The translations under genes were made by a program, and so were the position numbers. From JADZAI01 sp046348585 (GTDB lineage: Bacteria > Pseudomonadota > Alphaproteobacteria > Micropepsales > Micropepsaceae): a DNA stretch of 64,000 nt. The notes beneath the pieces are model-generated. The model ran no database searches. It worked only from the letters and a program-made list of their open reading frames with translations, and was not told where the DNA came from. Of the stretch, positions 46,405-55,387 are shown piece after piece; the first letter of the stretch is position 1; each line of letters opens with the position of its first letter. The stretch spans positions 186,001 to 250,000 of the forward strand of contig JAXMDZ010000003.1 of the NCBI GenBank assembly GCA_046348585.1. The letters are read 5' to 3'.

Positions 46405-46866
46405 TCACGCGGGGGCCTCTCCGCTCAAGCGGCGCTTCGCCCGCGCGGCATGGCCTTCCATCAGCTTGAAGACCCCCGACGCAGTGAACAGCAGCCGCGC
46501 GCCGCAGCGGATCTCGGCCTCGGCGAAGGCCATCGTGTGGGTGACGCGGGAAGTCCTCGCCACGCCTTCGACCCAATCCCCGATCCGCGCGGCGGCGAGA
46601 AAATCGCTGGTCATGCGCACCGTCAGCATCGGCGCGCCCGAGGCGCGGAACACCGCCTCCGCCAGCAGGCCGTCGGCGAAGGCCATGTACCAGCCGCCAT
46701 GGACGAGGCCGAAGCTGTTGCAGTGGCGCTTCAGGACACGGAAGCCGCGTTTCCAGCCGCCTTCCCCGTCATAGCGGTAGATCGGCCCGTTATGGGTGGT
46801 GAACGGTCCGCGCCCCTCGGCAAGGGCAAAGCCTTCCGGCGGCGCGGCCTCGGGTTCGGCGGTCAT
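46405..46866 (-). CDS. PaaI-family hot-dog thioesterase
   Basis: A 153-residue single hot-dog protein. NSFGLVHGGWYMAFADGLLAE is the active-site region with the conserved HGG and the downstream Asp, and PMLTVRMTSDFLAAARIGDW is the matching strand. These thioesterases hydrolyse acyl-CoA or phenylacetyl-CoA-like esters. The start at 46866 overlaps the DUF192 gene stop (ATGA), so translation is coupled. A longer frame upstream is ignored because it runs through that gene. Confidence 0.87.
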   Translation of the reverse strand: MTAEPEAAPPEGFALAEGRGPFTTHNGPIYRYDGEGGWKRGFRVLKRHCNSFGLVHGGWYMAFADGLLAEAVFRASGAPMLTVRMTSDFLAAARIGDWVEGVARTSRVTHTMAFAEAEIRCGARLLFTASGVFKLMEGHAARAKRRLSGEAPA

Positions 46867-47348
46867 GGCGCGGCCGTCCCGAAGGCGGCGTGACGCACCA
46901 GCGCGCCCGGCACGATGGCGAGCCGCGCGGCGACGCCAGCGTTCAGCTCCAGCACCGCCTTCGCCGGTTCGACCGAGCGGATGAAATTGCGGCTGAGGGG
47001 CACCGCGTCGGCGGCGACGCTCACCACCACGCCGTCCGGGCCGATGAACACCATGTCGAGCGGCAGATAGGTGTTCTCCATCCACATCACGAGCGGCCCG
47101 ACCTGATCGTAGAGGAATAGCATGCCCGCGTCGGCCGCCATCTCGCGCCGGAACATGAGGCCGCGCTCGCGCTCCTCCTGGTCGTCGGCGATCTCGACGT
47201 CGAAGCGGTGCGCGCCGCTCGACGTCTCGATGGTGAGGCTCGACTTCTCCCACGCCAGCGGCGGCGGCTCGCCCGCGCGCGGCCCCGCCCCGCAGGCGGA
47301 GGTCGCGGCGGCGAATGCGGCGAGCAGCAGGGGAAAGACGCGGCGCAT
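46863..47348 (-). CDS. DUF192 family exported protein
   Basis: A 161-residue protein of the DUF192 family, of unknown biochemical function. An N-terminal hydrophobic signal (MRRVFPLLLAAFAAATSACG) ends in a possible but weak lipobox (TSAC), so it may be a lipoprotein or simply secreted. The DUF192 core is visible: FDVEIADDQEERERGLMFRR, GMLFLYDQVGPLVMWMENTY, LPLDMVFIGPDGVVVSVAAD and KAVLELNAGVAARLAIVPGA. It is divergent from the TPP riboswitch and thiamine-transport genes and couples to the thioesterase gene downstream. Confidence 0.88.
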   Translation of the reverse strand: MRRVFPLLLAAFAAATSACGAGPRAGEPPPLAWEKSSLTIETSSGAHRFDVEIADDQEERERGLMFRREMAADAGMLFLYDQVGPLVMWMENTYLPLDMVFIGPDGVVVSVAADAVPLSRNFIRSVEPAKAVLELNAGVAARLAIVPGALVRHAAFGTAAP

Positions 47349-47390
47349 GTTTCGACTCGATCCGGGACGGGCCTTGCCGTTATACAGGCC

Positions 47391-47484
47391 TCCTCATCCG
47401 GGGGGAGCCGCCGTCGCGCGGCTGAGAGGTTCCGACAGGGAACGACCCCTTGAACCTGAACCGGTTAGCACCGGCGGAGGGACG
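47391..47484 (+). promoter_or_regulatory. TPP (THI-box) riboswitch
   Basis: The sequence contains the conserved thiamine-pyrophosphate aptamer parts: GGCTGAGAGG at about 47420-47429, ACCCCTTGAACCTGA at 47445-47459, CCGGTTAGCACCGGCGGAGGGA at 47461-47482. Together they form the P2/P3 and P4/P5 arms. The GGAGG within the 3' side of the P1 stem doubles as the ribosome-binding site of the next gene. Thiamine pyrophosphate binding should therefore hide the ribosome-binding site and shut off translation of the transporter. Confidence 0.93.
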
Positions 47485-47488
47485 GGGT

Positions 47489-48214
47489 TTGGCTTCCTCT
47501 CCCGCGGCGACGCGGATCGACATCTCTCATCTTGGCGTCTCGTATGACGGGACGGCGCTGTTCGACGGGTTCGGCCTGACGGTCGCGCCGGGCGAACTGC
47601 TCTGCCTGCTGGGGCCGAGCGGCGCGGGAAAATCCACGCTGCTGCGGGCTGTCGCCGGGCTTGCCGATATCGAGCGCGGCGGCGTCCGCTTCGCCGGCGC
47701 AGGCGGCGTCGCGCTGATGACCCAGGACGATGCGCTGCTGCCCTGGGCGAAGGCGCTGGACAACGTGGTGCTGGGCGCGAGGCTGCGCGGCGAACGGCCG
47801 GACCCCGCGCGCGCCGCCGCGCTGTTGCAGGCGGTCGGCGTCGATGCGGCGGCGGGGCGGCCCGCGACGCTGTCCGGCGGCATGCGCAAGCGCGTGGCGC
47901 TGGCGCGCCTGCTCTATGAGGACCGTCCGGTCGCGCTGCTCGACGAGCCGTTCTCGGCGCTCGATGCGATCACCCGGCGCAGCGTGCAGGCGCTGACACG
48001 GCGGCTGCTCGCCGGGCGCACGGCGATCCTCGTGACGCACGATCCGTTCGAGGCGCTGGCGATGGCCGACCGCATCGTCGTGCTGACCGGATCGCCGGTA
48101 CGGATCGCGCTCGATGCCGCGCCGCCGCGATCCGCCGAGCTGCGCGATCCGGCCGATCCGGCGCTGCGGCCGCTCTATCTGGCCGTGCTGGCGGCGCTGG
48201 AGGGCGCGGCATGA
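47489..48214 (+). CDS. thiZ: Thiamine-precursor ABC transporter, ATPase (ThiZ-like)
   Basis: A 241-residue ABC ATPase. Walker A is LLGPSGAGKSTLLRAVAG, the Q-loop is ALMTQDDALLPWAKALDNV, the ABC signature is LSGGMRKRVALARLLY, and Walker B is VALLDEPFSALDAITR with the H-loop VTHDPFEALAMAD. I set the start at the TTG at 47489 because GGAGG (47476-47480) lies 8 bases upstream, inside the riboswitch stem. Upstream in-frame codons fall within the aptamer. Its stop overlaps the permease start (ATGA). The position behind a TPP riboswitch identifies thiamine or pyrimidine-precursor uptake. Confidence 0.9.
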   Translation: MASSPAATRIDISHLGVSYDGTALFDGFGLTVAPGELLCLLGPSGAGKSTLLRAVAGLADIERGGVRFAGAGGVALMTQDDALLPWAKALDNVVLGARLRGERPDPARAAALLQAVGVDAAAGRPATLSGGMRKRVALARLLYEDRPVALLDEPFSALDAITRRSVQALTRRLLAGRTAILVTHDPFEALAMADRIVVLTGSPVRIALDAAPPRSAELRDPADPALRPLYLAVLAALEGAA

Positions 48215-48969
48215 GACTGGCGCTCTCCGCCCTTGCCGTGTTCGCGGTGCTGCTGGCGGCCTGGTGGGCCTTGAGCGCGAGCCTCGGCCTGCCCGCCTAT
48301 ATCCTGCCCTCGCCGCTTCAGACCGCCGCCGCCTTCGCCGCGCAGCCGGTCTTCATCCTCGATAACGCGGCGGTGACGGCGCTGGAGATGGCGCTCGGCT
48401 TCGCCTGCGGCGCGGGGCTCGGCATCGCCTGCGCGCTCGCCATGGCGGCCGCCGCGCCGGTGCGGATGGTGCTGCGCCCGGTGCTGATCGCCAGCCAGGC
48501 GATCCCGGTGTTTGCGCTGGCCCCGCTGTTCGTTGTCTGGATGGGCTACGGCCTCGCGCCCAAGATCGCCATCGCGACGCTGGTGATCTTCTTTCCCGTC
48601 GCCGCCGCCTTCGCCGACGGTCTGCGCCGGACGCCGCCCGATCTCGCCGAGGCCGCGCGCGTGATGGCCGGGCCGGGCCGGGCGGCGCGCTGGCGGACGC
48701 TGATTCATGTCACGGTGCCCTCCGCCCTGCCCGCGCTCGGCACCGGATTGCGGGTCGGGGCGGGGGTGGCGGCGATCGCGGCGGTGATCGGCGAATGGGT
48801 GGGGTCGAGCGCGGGGCTCGGATATGTCATGCTGTGGGCGAACGGCCGCTCGCAGATTCCGCTGATGTTCGCCGCCCTCATCACGCTGTTCGCGCTGGCG
48901 ATCGCTTTCGCCGCGCTCGTCGACGTAGTGACGCGAAGGATGACGCCATGGATCGAGGAAACGCCCTGA
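48211..48969 (+). CDS. thiX: Thiamine-precursor ABC transporter, permease (ThiX-like)
   Basis: A 252-residue integral-membrane permease of the binding-protein-dependent family. Hydrophobic helices occupy most of the chain (ALAVFAVLLAAWWALSAS at the N-terminus). The EAA-type coupling loop is seen in ADGLRRTPPDLAEAARVMAG followed by LIHVTVPSALPALGTGLRVG. It forms the membrane channel for the ATPase and binding protein. It overlaps the ATPase gene by 4 bases and the binding-protein gene by 22 bases, so it is part of one operon under the riboswitch. Confidence 0.9.
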   Translation: MRLALSALAVFAVLLAAWWALSASLGLPAYILPSPLQTAAAFAAQPVFILDNAAVTALEMALGFACGAGLGIACALAMAAAAPVRMVLRPVLIASQAIPVFALAPLFVVWMGYGLAPKIAIATLVIFFPVAAAFADGLRRTPPDLAEAARVMAGPGRAARWRTLIHVTVPSALPALGTGLRVGAGVAAIAAVIGEWVGSSAGLGYVMLWANGRSQIPLMFAALITLFALAIAFAALVDVVTRRMTPWIEETP

Positions 48970-49928
48970 CTCTCAGCCGCCGCGCCTTGCTGGCCGGCGC
49001 GGGCGCGGCCGCCGCGGCGCTCGCGATGCCCGTCCGCGCGCAGGAGACGCCCGCCGCGCTGCGCCTGCTGCTCGACTGGTACATCAATCCCAACCACGGG
49101 CCGATCCTCGTCGCCGACAAGATCGGCGCGTTCGCAAGGCGCGGCCTCGCGGTCGAAATCGTCGAGCCGTCCGACCCCAACGATCCGCCCAAGCTGGTCG
49201 CCGCCGGACAGGGCGATATCGCCCTCTCCTACCAGCCGCAGCTGACGATGCAGGTCGATCAGGGCCTGCCGCTCGCCCGGGTCGGCGTGCTGATCGACAC
49301 GCCGCTCAACATGCTGCTGGCGCTGCGCGACAACGGCATCGCCTCGATCGGCGATCTGAAGGGCCGCAAGATCGGCTATTCGGTCGGCGGCTTCGAGGAC
49401 GCGCTGCTGAAGACCATGCTGGCGACGGCGGGCCTGACGCTCGCCGACGTGGAACTCGTCAACGTCAATTTCGCGCTGTCGCAGTCGCTGCTCAGCGGCG
49501 CGGCCGATGCGGTGATCGGCGCCTATCGCAATTACGAGATGAACATTCTCGCCATCGAGGGCCGCAAGCCGATGCCGTTCTATGTCGAGGACTATGGCGT
49601 GCCGCTCTATGACGAGCTGATCTTCGTCGCGCAGCGCGAGCGCGCCGCCGATCCGCGGCTGGCGCTTTTCCTGGATGCCGTGCAGGAGGGCGTCTCGTTT
49701 ACGGTCAACAAGCCGGACGAGGCGTGGGGCCTCTTCGTTGTGGGCCGGCCGCAATTGTCGGACGAGCTGAACCGCCGCGCCTGGGCCGAGACGCTGAGCC
49801 GCTTCGCCCATGCGACGGCCGCCGCCGACGTGGCGCGCTACACGGCGTTCTCGGCCTATCTCCACGGTCAGGGGCTGATCGGCGCGGCGCGGCCGGGCGG
49901 CGACTATCTGGTCCGGCCGGGCGGCTGA
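48948..49928 (+). CDS. thiY: Thiamine-precursor binding protein (ThiY/NMT1-like)
   Basis: A 326-residue periplasmic binding protein of the NMT1/THI5-like family. A Tat-type signal is visible (LSRRALLAGAGAAAAALAMP, cleavage after VRA). The ligand-binding region begins LRLLLDWYINPNHGPILVAD, typical of ThiY proteins that bind formyl-aminopyrimidine thiamine breakdown products or related pyrimidines. DIALSYQPQLTMQVDQGLPL and GRKIGYSVGGFEDALLKTML are the usual following segments. The start at 48948 lies inside the permease gene. It completes the thiamine-precursor salvage set under the TPP riboswitch. Confidence 0.9.
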   Translation: MDRGNALTLSRRALLAGAGAAAAALAMPVRAQETPAALRLLLDWYINPNHGPILVADKIGAFARRGLAVEIVEPSDPNDPPKLVAAGQGDIALSYQPQLTMQVDQGLPLARVGVLIDTPLNMLLALRDNGIASIGDLKGRKIGYSVGGFEDALLKTMLATAGLTLADVELVNVNFALSQSLLSGAADAVIGAYRNYEMNILAIEGRKPMPFYVEDYGVPLYDELIFVAQRERAADPRLALFLDAVQEGVSFTVNKPDEAWGLFVVGRPQLSDELNRRAWAETLSRFAHATAAADVARYTAFSAYLHGQGLIGAARPGGDYLVRPGG

Positions 49929-49935
49929 GCGCACG

Positions 49936-49962
49936 AAAAAGGGCTCCCCCAGCGGGGAGCCC
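49936..49962 (-). terminator. Rho-independent terminator of the cold-shock gene
   Basis: A perfect 9-bp stem (GGGCTCCCC 49941-49949, GGGGAGCCC 49954-49962) with a CAGC loop is flanked on the low side by AAAAA, i.e. TTTTT on the minus strand. It therefore terminates the minus-strand cold-shock transcript. For the plus-strand thi operon it lacks a U-run. Confidence 0.85.
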
Positions 49963-49989
49963 CTGTCGCGGCCGGTCAAGGACCGGCGC

Positions 49990-50889
49990 TTACTCGTCGA
50001 CCTTGATCTCGGCGACCATCACGCCCTTCGGCCCGTTGCCGAGGCGCACGGTCACTTTCTGGCCCGGCTCCAGCTCGCGCAGATTGGCGCGGCGCAGGGT
50101 TTCCATGTGGACGAAGATGTCCGGCGAATTGTCGCTGCGCGTCACGAAGCCGTAGCCCTTGGCGCGGTTGAACCATTTGACGGTCGCGGGTTCGGGATCG
50201 CCGGTCGGCACGACTTCCGGCATCGACGAACCGCCGCGCGGTCCCCGGTCGCCGAAATCGCGGCGCGGACGATCCTGGTAGCCGCCCCGGTCGCCGCCGC
50301 CGAAGCGGTCGCCGCCACCGAAGCCGCCACGATCGCCGCCACCGCCGAAACGGTCGCCGCCGCCGAAGCCGCCGCGATCGCCGCCACCGCCGAAGTCGCG
50401 GCGCGGACGCCGTTCGCCGAAGCCGCCGCGATCGCCGCCGCCGAAGCGGTCGCCGCCGCCACCGCCGAAACGGTCGCCGCCGCGATCGCCATAACCGCCG
50501 CTGCGCTCGCCGTATCCGCCGCCGCCACCGCCGCCGAAGCGGTCGCCGCCGCCGAAGCGATCGCCGCGCGGCTCGCGCGGCTGGTATTTCGGCGCTTCGG
50601 TGATCGGCACGGGATTGCCGTCCGCATCGGCCAGATTGACCAGGCGCACCGCCTGCAGGCCCTTCGGCCGCTTGGCGATCTCAAGGAGCATCCGGGCGTT
50701 CTGAGGCGGATTCTCGACGCCGGAATTGCGTAGACATGTCTGGTGAATCAGCGCATCGCCTTGATTGTCGGCGAGCGTCACAAAGCCGAACCCCTTGCCG
50801 GGGTCGAACCACTTCAACGTCCCTTCGGACGTGAATACTTCTTCCGGTGCGCCGCCTCCGCCGCGACCACCAAACCCACGATCAGACAC
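49990..50889 (-). CDS. Two-domain cold-shock protein with Gly/Arg/Asp-rich linker
   Basis: A roughly 299-residue RNA-binding protein with two cold-shock domains. The first (about residues 15-80) has SEGTLKWFDPGKGFGFVTLA with the RNP1 motif GKGFGFV. The second (about 230-299) has PATVKWFNRAKGYGFVTRSD with RNP1 AKGYGFV and DIFVHMETLRRANLRELEPG. Between them lies a long low-complexity stretch of GGGDRFGGG-like units (about residues 105-215), rich in Gly, Arg, Asp, Phe and Tyr, resembling an RGG region. A GTG start at 50889, with GGGGGAC before it, is preferred over more upstream TTG. Two-domain CspD-like proteins are typical of alphaproteobacteria, but this linker is much longer than usual. It may chaperone RNA or phase-separate. 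Confidence 0.85.
   Translation of the reverse strand: MSDRGFGGRGGGGAPEEVFTSEGTLKWFDPGKGFGFVTLADNQGDALIHQTCLRNSGVENPPQNARMLLEIAKRPKGLQAVRLVNLADADGNPVPITEAPKYQPREPRGDRFGGGDRFGGGGGGGYGERSGGYGDRGGDRFGGGGGDRFGGGDRGGFGERRPRRDFGGGGDRGGFGGGDRFGGGGDRGGFGGGDRFGGGDRGGYQDRPRRDFGDRGPRGGSSMPEVVPTGDPEPATVKWFNRAKGYGFVTRSDNSPDIFVHMETLRRANLRELEPGQKVTVRLGNGPKGVMVAEIKVDE
50240..50580 (-). repeat. Imperfect tandem GGCGGCGACCGCTTCGG repeat within the cold-shock gene
   Basis: About a dozen short units encode variants of GGGDRFGG/GGYGDRGG in the linker of the cold-shock protein. Units vary in length and spacing, so slippage has probably expanded or shuffled them. They fall wholly inside the coding frame. Confidence 0.75.
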
Positions 50890-50990
50890 CCAAGTCCCCC
50901 AAACACAAGCAGCCTCACCCTTGCACAAATTAACAGATTGTTTCGGAATGGGAAGGCGGGCCGAAGCGTCGTTACAGGAAACCCAAAGTC

Positions 50991-51557
50991 ATGGATTTGA
51001 ATGGAGCCTATCTGATCCAGGCCTCTCCTGAAGCAGTCTGGGCCGCTCTCAACGACCCCGACAAGCTGAGGGAGGCCCTGCCCGGCTGCGAGAGCCTGAC
51101 CAAGACTTCGGACAACGAATTCGAGGCCGTGGCGACCCAGTCCATCGGCCCGGTCAAGGCCCGCTTCAAGGGCAAGGTCGCCCTGCACGACCTCAATCCG
51201 CCCCGCTCCTACACCATCAAAGGCGAGGGTTCCGGCGGCGCCGCGGGCTTCGCCAAGGGCGAGGCCAAGGTCGAGCTTATCCCCGACCAGGGCGGCACGC
51301 GGCTGGTCTATGCGGTCAAGGCGACGGTCGGCGGCAAGATCGCCCAGATCGGCCAGCGCCTGATCGACGGGGTCGCCCGCAAGCTCGCCGACGAGTTCTT
51401 CGAGCGCTTCTCGGCCGGCTTCGGCGAGGTGCAGACGGTCGATGCCGCAACCGGCGAGAAGGTCGAGCGCCCCCGCGGCGGATTGCCGCCCCTCGTCTGG
51501 GCGGCCGGGCTCGTCGCCGTGGTGGCGGCGCTCATCTGGCTCGCCCTGTCGCTGTAG
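50991..51557 (+). CDS. coxG: CoxG-like SRPBCC protein with C-terminal membrane anchor
   Basis: A 188-residue START/SRPBCC-fold protein of the CO dehydrogenase G family. The opening MDLNGAYLIQASPEAVWAAL and NDPDKLREALPGCESLTKTS are diagnostic. The C-terminus after residue 160 is a single hydrophobic helix (LPPLVWAAGLVAVVAALIWL) that should anchor the protein in the membrane. In Oligotropha CoxG recruits the soluble CO dehydrogenase to the cytoplasmic membrane, so it links the enzyme to the quinone pool. It lies 161 bases before coxS. Confidence 0.9.
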   Translation: MDLNGAYLIQASPEAVWAALNDPDKLREALPGCESLTKTSDNEFEAVATQSIGPVKARFKGKVALHDLNPPRSYTIKGEGSGGAAGFAKGEAKVELIPDQGGTRLVYAVKATVGGKIAQIGQRLIDGVARKLADEFFERFSAGFGEVQTVDAATGEKVERPRGGLPPLVWAAGLVAVVAALIWLALSL

Positions 51558-51718
51558 AGCACACGCACCGGGTTCAGCGGGTTGCGCCCCGGACGGCCCC
51601 TGCCGCCTGCGACCCGGCGCGCGTTGACGCCGCGCGAATACCGGCCAAGACTTGAACCACAGAACGGCGCGGCCGGGACCGCGCCGCATATCGCTTGAGA
51701 GACGTTCAGGAGGCTTCG

Positions 51719-52200
<482 letters not shown>

Positions 52201-52204
<4 letters not shown>

Positions 52205-54561
52205 CCGCAACGGGGATCGGCGCCTCGCCCCGGCGCAAGGAGGATTTCCGCTTCATCACCGGCAAGGGGAACTACACCGACGACATCAATCGTCCGGGAC
52301 AGACCCACGCCTATTTCGTCCGCAGCCCCCATGCGCACGCGGCGATCGGCGGCATCGACGCCTCGGCGGCGCTGGCGATGCCGGGCGTCGTCGCGGTGCT
52401 GACCGGCCAGGACCTCGCCGACGACGGCATCGGCGGGCTGATCTGCGGCTGGATGGTCCATTCCAAGGACGGCTCGCCGATGAAGGTGGGGCCGCATCCC
52501 GCGCTCGCCCAGGGCAAGGTGCGCTACGCCGGCGACTGCGTGGCGGTGGTGATCGCCGAGACCCATGCGCAGGCCAAGGACGCCGCCGAGGCGGTCGCAG
52601 TCGACTACCGTCCCCTGCCAGCCATCGTGGACGCCAAGGCCGCGCTCGCGGACGGCGCGCCGCTGGTCCACGACGAGATCGCGCACAATCTCGCCTTCGA
52701 CTGGGAGATCGGCAACTACAAGGAAACGGTGGACGCCTTCGCCGCCGCCGCCAAGGTGGTGACGCTGGATATCGTCAACAACCGGCTGATCCCCAATGCA
52801 ATGGAGCCGCGTGCTGCGCTCGGCGATTACGACGCCGGCACCGGCATCCACACGCTCCACACGACCAGCCAGAATCCGCATGTCGCGCGGCTGGTGCTTT
52901 CCGCCTTCATCGGCGTCGCGCCGGAGCACAAGCTGCGGGTGATCGCGCCCGATGTTGGCGGCGGTTTCGGCTCCAAGATCTTCATCTATGCCGAGGAGAC
53001 GGTCTGCGTCTGGGCGGCGCGGCGGGTCGGCCGTCCGGTCAAGTGGACCGGCGAGCGCAGCGAGTCGTTCCTGTCGGACGCGCATGGCCGCGACCATCAC
53101 AGCCACGCCGCGCTGGCGCTCGACGCGACCGGCCGGATCACCGGCCTTCGGGTCAAGACGATCGCCAATCTGGGTTCCTATCTTTCGACCTTCGCCTCGT
53201 CGGTGCCGACCTATCTTTATGCGACGCTGCTGTCGGGCCAGTACGACATCCCGGCGATCTATGCCGAGGTGCAGGGCGTCTATACCCACACCGCGCCGGT
53301 CGACGCCTATCGCGGCGCGGGGCGGCCCGAGGCGACGTTCCTGGTCGAGCGCATCGTCGAGGAGGCGGCGCGGCAGCTGGGCGAAGACCCGGCCGAGTTC
53401 CGGCGCCGCAATTTCATCCGCACCTTCCCGCACCAGACGCCGGTCATCATGGCCTACGATATCGGCGATTACGAAGCCTCGCTCGACAAGGCGATGCAGC
53501 TGATCGACTATGACGGCTTCCCGGCGCGCCGCCGCGCCTCCGAGGCCGCCGGCAAGAGGCGCGGCATCGGCTTTTCCACCTATATCGAGGCCTGCGGCAT
53601 CGCGCCGTCGGCGGCGGTCGGCTCGCTCGGCGCGGGCGTCGGCCTTTGGGAGAGCGCCGAGGTGCGCGTCAATCCGACCGGCTCCGTCGAGGTGCTGACC
53701 GGCAGCCACAGCCACGGCCAGGGCCACGAGACGACCTTCGCGCAGCTGGTGAGCGCGCGCCTGGGCGTGCCGTTGGAGAATGTCGAGATCGTCCATGGCG
53801 ACACCGACAAGGTGCAGTTCGGCATGGGCACCTATGGCTCGCGGTCGGGTGCGGTCGGCATGAGCGCCATCGCCAAGGCGCTCGACAAGGTGGAGGCGAA
53901 GGCGAAGAAGATCGCCGCGCATCTGATGGAGGCCGCGCCCGGCGACATCGAGTTCAAGGACGGCCGCTTCACGGTCGCGGGCACCGACAAGTCGCTGAGC
54001 TTCCCGGAAGTCTCGCTCGCCGCCTATATCGGGCACAAATTCCCGACTTCGGAGATCGAGCCGGGGCTGAAGGAGAGCGCCTTCTACGATCCGCTCAATT
54101 TCACCTTCCCGGCCGGGTGCCATATCTGCGAGGTCGAGATCGACCCCGACACCGGCACGCTGAAGATCGCCCGCTTCGTCGCGGTGGACGATTTCGGCAT
54201 CGTCATCAACCCGATGATCGTCGAGGGCCAGGTTCATGGCGGCATCGCCCAGGGCATCGGGCAGGCGCTGCTGGAGCACGGCATCTACAGCGAGGACGGG
54301 CAGCTGCTGACCGGCTCGTTCATGGACTACACCATGCCCCGCGCGGGCGACCTGCCGAGCTTCGAGCTGGGGCTGACCTCGACGCCCTGCCCGTCCAATC
54401 CGCTCGGCATGAAGGGCTGCGGCGAGGCGGGCGCCATCGCCGCCCCGCCCGCCGTCATCAACGCCATCACCGATGCGCTTCAGATCCGCGATTTCGCCAT
54501 GCCCGCGACGCCCGAACGCGTCTGGCGGGCGGCGAACGCCGCGGCCCTGGCGGCCGAATAG
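52201..54561 (+). CDS. coxL: Molybdenum hydroxylase large subunit (form II CoxL-like)
   Basis: A 786-residue molybdopterin-cytosine-dinucleotide-binding subunit. The active-site loop reads AYRGAGR (residues 369-375), the hallmark of form II CO-dehydrogenase-like enzymes and distinct from the AYxCSFR loop of true form I CO dehydrogenase. Further cofactor-binding segments are GGGFGSKIFIYAEE, GQGHETTFAQLVSARLG, and the terminal GMKGCGEAGAIAAPPAVINA with the catalytic Glu. The true substrate of form II enzymes is often not CO, and carbon monoxide, aldehydes or N-heterocycles are possible. It is coupled to coxS by an ATGA overlap and followed 12 bases later by coxM. Confidence 0.94.
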
Positions 54562-54572
54562 GAGCACGCGCC

Positions 54573-55370
54573 ATGTATCAGTTCGCCTATCACCGCCCGG
54601 CGTCGCTGGCCGAAGCCGAAAAACTGTTCTCCGCCGCCGAAGACCCCAAATTCCTGGGCGGCGGGCAGACGCTGATCCCGACGCTGAAGCAGCGCCTGGC
54701 GAGCCCGTCCGATCTCATCGATCTCAGCGGCCTCAAAGACCTCGCGGGAATTTCGGTGTCCGGGGGCGTCGTCACCATCGGGGCGGCGACGCGCCATGCC
54801 GACGTTGCGGCCTCGGCCGAGGTGCGCAAGGCGATCCCGGCGCTCGCCGATCTGGCCGGCTGGATCGGCGATCCGGCGGTGCGCCATCGCGGCACCATCG
54901 GCGGTTCGATCGCCAACGCCGATCCGTCGGCCGATTACCCCGCCGCCATCGTCGCGCTGAGCGCCACGGTCCACACCTCGCGCCGCGCCATCGCCGCCGA
55001 CGACTTCTTCACCGGCATGTTCGAAACCGCCCTGCACACCGGCGAAATCGTCACCAAGGTCGCGTTCCCGGTTCCCGAGAAGGCGGGCTACGAGAAGTTC
55101 CGCAATCCGGCCTCGCGCTATGCGATGGTCGGCGTCTTCGTGGCGAAGACGGCGGGCGGCGTGCGCGTGGCGGTGACCGGGGCCGGCCCCAGCGTCTTCC
55201 GGCAGGAGGCGATGGAGGCGGCGCTCGGCAGGAGCTTCACGCCGGACGCCGTCGCCGGGATCAAGGTCTCGCCGGACGGGCTCAATTCCGATCTCCACGC
55301 CAGCGCCGCCTATCGCGCGCATCTGGTGACGGTGATGGCGAAGCGCGCCGTGGCGCGGGCCGCCGGCTGA
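54573..55370 (+). CDS. coxM: Molybdenum hydroxylase FAD subunit (CoxM-like)
   Basis: A 265-residue FAD-binding subunit. The two flavin-binding motifs are plain: KFLGGGQTLIPTLKQRLASP near residue 30 and HRGTIGGSIANADPSADYPA near 107. The C-terminal CO-dehydrogenase flavoprotein domain reads FRNPASRYAMVGVFVAKTAG. It accepts electrons from the iron-sulfur subunit and passes them to the quinone pool. The start at 54573 follows GGAGCACGCGCC. It is the third gene of the S-L-M order. Confidence 0.94.
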   Translation: MYQFAYHRPASLAEAEKLFSAAEDPKFLGGGQTLIPTLKQRLASPSDLIDLSGLKDLAGISVSGGVVTIGAATRHADVAASAEVRKAIPALADLAGWIGDPAVRHRGTIGGSIANADPSADYPAAIVALSATVHTSRRAIAADDFFTGMFETALHTGEIVTKVAFPVPEKAGYEKFRNPASRYAMVGVFVAKTAGGVRVAVTGAGPSVFRQEAMEAALGRSFTPDAVAGIKVSPDGLNSDLHASAAYRAHLVTVMAKRAVARAAG

Positions 55371-55387
55371 CGCTCTGGGGCTGACGG

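Noticed and set aside
47450..47488. Start of the thiamine ATPase at a TTG within the riboswitch aptamer
   Set aside because: The in-frame codons are part of the aptamer, and the ribosome-binding site lies downstream of them.
50240..50580. Repeats as a CRISPR array
   Set aside because: Units are short, irregular and in frame within the cold-shock gene. There are no spacers of even length and no cas genes.
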